A stretch of 64,000 nt of DNA from Hoplostethus atlanticus (taxonomy: Eukaryota > Chordata > Actinopteri > Trachichthyiformes > Trachichthyidae): the NCBI GenBank assembly GCA_034670405.1, contig JAXDDX010000005.1:5891001-5955000 (forward strand), in the 5' to 3' direction. The notes beneath the pieces are model-generated. The model was not told the DNA's origin, ran no database searches, and saw only the letters and a list, made by a program, of their open reading frames with translations. Both the position numbers and the translations under genes were made by a program. This document shows, piece after piece, positions 60,439 through 64,000 of this stretch. Every line of letters begins with the position of its first letter. Within the stretch, counting starts at the first letter, position 1.

Positions 60439-61086
60439 CTATCTCCTTTTTCTTCCTTTCTTCCAACATATGGGTCTCTCTAATGAGCATTGCACACGTA
60501 GCTTCTCTCTTTTTTTTGCTTCTCCAAAAAGAAAGAAAAAAAACAACAAATTTGCCGTCCTATGTGGTGCAGCCAACAGCTCCTCCACGGCAGCAGATCT
60601 GGAGCTGCTTGTCTCGACTGAGTGAATCGGTGTCAAATGAAGTTGACTAATTAGTTTAACTGCCGTTTGAAATGCTCCATGGAAATGTGTTACACGGCTC
60701 ATATTCTTGAGGGAGCTATAAAGACGATGTAGAAGTGTATGTACGTTCCTCCATCCTCCGTCATCCATTACAGCTACAGTTGCTTGGTTTTGTTTTAGAG
60801 GATTGTCTTCTCCAGAAATGACTGCAACTGTAGAAGAAGCTTGGGTGGAGATGGGTGGACAGATGACCAGGTTGGCTAGGAAGGGAGAGGCAAGCAGACT
60901 GTGTAGCAGACTGGTGGGCTGGTGTGTAGGAGTACAAGTGATGCTTATCTGTTTATTTATTTTCAATCCAAGTAATGTACAAGAGAAAACCCACCGATCA
61001 GCGCATCTCAAAATTTGCCCAAATTTTCCAGATTTAAAAAATGAAATATTGGTCTTGAACACAGTATCTTTCATTTCAACAGCCAC
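60439..61086 (-). other. 215-codon open frame of unknown status
   Basis: The longest non-repetitive open frame outside cdk14. Its product shows no domain, signal peptide or membrane segment that I recognise, apart from a Phe run and a basic C-terminus. No splice-site context or neighbour supports it. I judge it a chance frame but list it because its length is at the edge of what chance gives. Confidence 0.15.
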
Positions 61087-61554
61087 AGGTTAACCCGCAT
61101 GCAGGAGACCAACCAGGGCTAGATTAATTACTGCAATCTGAGAGGAGGAAGGAGCATCAGATTGCAATAATTCGTACACGCGCAATGAATTATGGGGAAA
61201 TGTGCAGGTTTCGGCTGGGCGTGGGGGCCACACTGACCAATAAGAAGCAAGTCCTCATAACATGATATTTCTCTATCCAACCTTTCAACTGCCACAACTT
61301 TCCAAAAACATCCTTCCTGCTGCTTATGCCAGTTTCCAATCGGTCTCAAAGAATGTCAATTTCCCTCCAAAAAAAACCTCAAAAAAACATCAGACTATTC
61401 TGTATACATCATAGCAATTCATATCGCCCCATAAAAATCGGATCCAGAAACCAATCTGAAAGATCTAGCAGCGACAGTAGAGGTTTTTGTCCAATGAACA
61501 TTGAATTGCTCAGGTGGATCGTGGAAACTGAGGAGCAGTTGTAAAGGGAGGGAA
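61087..61554. other. Intergenic, no gene
   Basis: A 10-bp inverted repeat (TGCAATCTGA at 61132-61141 with TCAGATTGCA at 61157-61166). Nothing else recognised. Confidence 0.5.
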
Positions 61555-61582
61555 GTGTGTGTGTTTGTGTGTGTGTGTGTGT
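61555..61582. repeat. (TG)n microsatellite
   Basis: TG tract with one TTTG interruption. Confidence 0.9.
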
Positions 61583-61604
61583 GGGCCTTCAAGTATATTA
61601 GCAG

Positions 61605-61810
61605 CCCTAGCTATTGATGACATATTTAGTGTAGAGCTGATCAATACTACACTGGTTGTCTATGGGAAGCCCTTAATTGGTTCTAATGAGGAATTTTGAC
61701 GGGATTCTGTGCAGGAATATGTGTTATTATCCTGGGTTTCAGTTTAGAGTCTTAGTGTCCCATGGTCTAAATGCTGTTTCAGAGGCTTTTTCCGGGGCAA
61801 GTTTCGAACT
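61605..61810 (+). repeat. Family A, copy 11
   Basis: Head and middle: tagagctgatcaatactaca, tgtctatgggaagcccttaa, cctgggtttcagtttagagt, cccatggtctaaatgctgtt, tcagaggctttt. Confidence 0.75.
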
Positions 61811-62409
61811 CCTCCAGCTACGGCACGAGGGGCTCCTGACCACTGTCCGTCTATAGAGATCAGCCCTCGAGTCCACATCTGTTTTCCAAGCGTTCGTCGG
61901 CGCGACGGGGCAGGAAGTCCACGGGAGAGCTGGACACGACTCACAAATTATACACTCAACGGGGAGCCTCCGCCGGTACCGGTACACTGCGGCCCTGTGT
62001 ACGAGCAGCCCTGGAAACACTGGGCCCAGTATACACCGGGCCCACACTGCAGGGAGAGAGAGAGGGCAAGGAATGAATGTCATTGAAATGAAAGGGACGA
62101 GTGTTAAAGGAGAAGGCAGGGGGTCAGCCTCCCTCACATTCGGCCTTATTTAGAGAGTGCGCAAGGAAATATTATGATTATTAATACCCTTTTTTGAGGT
62201 TCTGTTCAGTTGACCTGCCCCTGGAGTGAGATAAGTGTACTTTTTTTTTTCCACCAGCAAGGATATTGATGTGGCATCAAGACGCCAGGTCGGCTTACGA
62301 CCTTATGCGGGCTTACGCGTCGATGAAAACGTAGGAAAAGGACGTTTTATTTTATGTCCGTTTCCATTATATACCATTAAGTAACTTGCTGCGCTCAGTG
62401 TGTGGTCCT
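61811..62409. other. Intergenic, no gene
   Basis: GC-rich around 61890-62010. The 132-codon minus-strand frame (61739-62137) overlaps family A copy 11 and is not called a gene. Confidence 0.45.
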
Positions 62410-62725
62410 CAAATGTCAGATATCAGCCAGTCAGTGTCATCCACCTCTGATATGATGGAGGTTCCTGGTTTTGTAAATGAATTCCTCATTTAAAAGTGTT
62501 CCTACCATTGAATAGGTGTGGTGGCTCCCCCCCCGGCTGAAAGAGCCGCTAACCCTAGACAAATTTCATGAGTCTGTGTTTCAGTGGAGAGTTTTAGTGT
62601 CCCATGATGGTCTAAATGCTGTTTCGGAGGCTTTCCCCGCCCAACAATAAAATCCCGGGGGGAAAACACTAAATACTTGCCACTTTCTGGCATGAAAATG
62701 GTCAAATCTAAAAAACATCAAACAC
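62410..62725 (+). repeat. Family A, copy 12 (variant head)
   Basis: cagtgtcatccacctctgat, atgatggaggttcct, tgtgtttcagtggagagttt, cccatgatggtctaaatgct and ctggcatgaaaatggtcaaa. It shares its head with copy 5. Confidence 0.75.
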
Positions 62726-64000
62726 CAGCCCCACACCCCTCATCTCTTCCCGCTCCATCCCTCCCCGCTCTCTCTGTGCCCTCAACTCTTCTCCAAAGTG
62801 CTTCGTCATAATTTAATGCCGTTTGTTCACAAACTGAATTCCCGTGGGAGGTTCTGAAGAGTGTGTGTGTGTTTCGTGGAAGCATTCGACCACGGCGTAC
62901 TCGCTTAACCGCTGCGTGACTTCCGAAAAAAAACGAGCCGACGCCTACATTGAAGCAGTGGATGAGATTTTGGGCAGAATTGGAGTTATGCTTTAACTTC
63001 CGTAGTCAGCGTTGTCCCGGGATGGGTAACTCTATGTGGTGTCAAAGTGGGGGGGGGGGATATCCCGTCTGCTGATCTCCTCCAGGCTAAATACAACACG
63101 CCCACCTCCCTGTAGCCCCTCTTTCTGTCTTCCCAGGCCCCCAGCCAGTCTGCCCTGTAATGGGTTCACTCTCCCATACAATCCTTTTACTCCTCAATGC
63201 GCTGAATATCCCTTTCGCTGCCTTTCTCTCTGACCACCAACCCCCCCCCCCCACCCCTCTTTGCCCTTCCTCCGCCCCTCTCCATCCATTTAGTGTCGGT
63301 GGGTTTAGTGGAGGGACTGATGTGTTTTCTCAGCGCCTGGTCTTGTCTGGTGCAGTGCAGGGCAGGGCATTCCCTCCCATGGGGTGGGGGGTGGAGGTGT
63401 GTCGTACTTTGGCACGGTGGCCCCTCACCACCGAGCCGCTTGCCCTCGGAAATAAAAGCTGAACTACGCTCTCAAGTTATCAGCGTGTCTATAACGCCAT
63501 CATGCAGAAGCCTCAAGAGTTCAGATCAATTCTGGAAAGATTTTTATGCACACTGCACAATCAGATAATCCTCTCCTCCAGTTTAACCAGTCTTGCTCAT
63601 TTATCTGTCCCCCCCTGTTGCCAAAAAAAACAAAAACATTTTGTATATTTATTATGTTTTGCAGCAGAAACAGCAGGGCCTTTCTTCTCCGCGTCTTGCC
63701 ATTCCTCGGTCTAATGTATGCATGTGGCTGGATGAAATGGTTTTTGAACGCAGCCCGGTAAGCAACAGAAAGGAGGCGGCGGATCGTGAGGAAGGAGCTG
63801 CTGCATTATTCATCGCGCTGGATAAGGTTTAATTAAAAGCGCTGCTCGCTATTGTGGGGAGGAATGAATGTGTGTTTTGCCTCGCCTGTAGCTGCCTCAT
63901 TCACGTTCAACCACGCTCGACTTATCAAAGCAGCCCCCCCTTGGCCCCTCCCCCTCCGCCGCCGCACGTTAGCATAATGCCGCAGCCGAAGCCTTGTGAT
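62726..64000. other. Intergenic end of the window, candidate regulatory sequence
   Basis: A G11 run (63049-63059) and a C12 run (63241-63252). From about 63700 the sequence is low in repeats and contains tttaattaaaagcgctg and a TCF/LEF-like atcaaag (63926-63932). In other vertebrates the gene following CDK14 is FZD1, so promoter-distal sequence of that gene could lie here, but no exon is seen. Confidence 0.3.

Noticed and set aside
61739-62137. 132-codon minus-strand frame
   Set aside because: It overlaps a family A copy and shows no known domain.

Overview
The window is nuclear DNA from a vertebrate, most probably a teleost fish. The only gene I can support is the 3' half of cdk14 (cyclin-dependent kinase 14, PFTAIRE kinase 1) on the + strand. 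Seven exons with canonical GT/AG borders and matching phases (2042-2165, 13351-13471, 17695-17788, 39245-39308, 44844-44892, 49547-49686, 52948-53063) join into 235 codons plus a stop. They encode the kinase from just before the catalytic loop to the C-terminus. The N-terminal half, including the glycine loop, the PFTAIRE helix and the first exons, must lie before base 1. Introns are up to 21.5 kb. The fish assignment is inference: it rests on the repeat types (Tc1-like relic, tRNA-derived SINEs, L2-like tail, many CA/TG arrays) and on the close but not identical match of the protein to vertebrate CDK14.

The introns are built mostly from repeats. By position: 1-2041, last part of an upstream intron; 2166-13350, microsatellites, a SINE, an L2-like tail, a (ACT)n array and a Tc1-like relic at 12109-12940; 13472-17694 and 17789-39244, many dispersed repeats, a relic of a Crypton-type tyrosine recombinase (DUF3504) at 20640-21180 on the minus strand, a PIF/Harbinger-like element with TAA target duplication at 22942-23536, another TIR element near 30121-30744 and an (AGT)n array at 34405-34813; 39309-44843, a 2.3 kb 45-bp minisatellite with higher-order structure, then a small TIR element at 42757-43134; 44893-49546, a 1.16 kb foldback element with 8-bp target duplications (44965-46123) and a 20-bp tandem array; 49687-52947, a (CT)n tract and one copy of another repeat family.

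Downstream of the stop codon (53064-64000) I see no coding exon. There is a possible 3' UTR reaching an AATAAA at 55110, another large (AGT)n array, more dispersed repeats, and two stretches of low repeat content (about 56750-57380 and 63700-63950) that could be regulatory sequence.

A dispersed family called family A here occurs at least twelve times in both orientations, and one copy directly borders the 57.8-58.3 kb (AGT)n array. There are no bacterial operons, rRNA, CRISPR arrays or functional tRNA genes. Nearly all other open frames are repeats read as codons, or chance.
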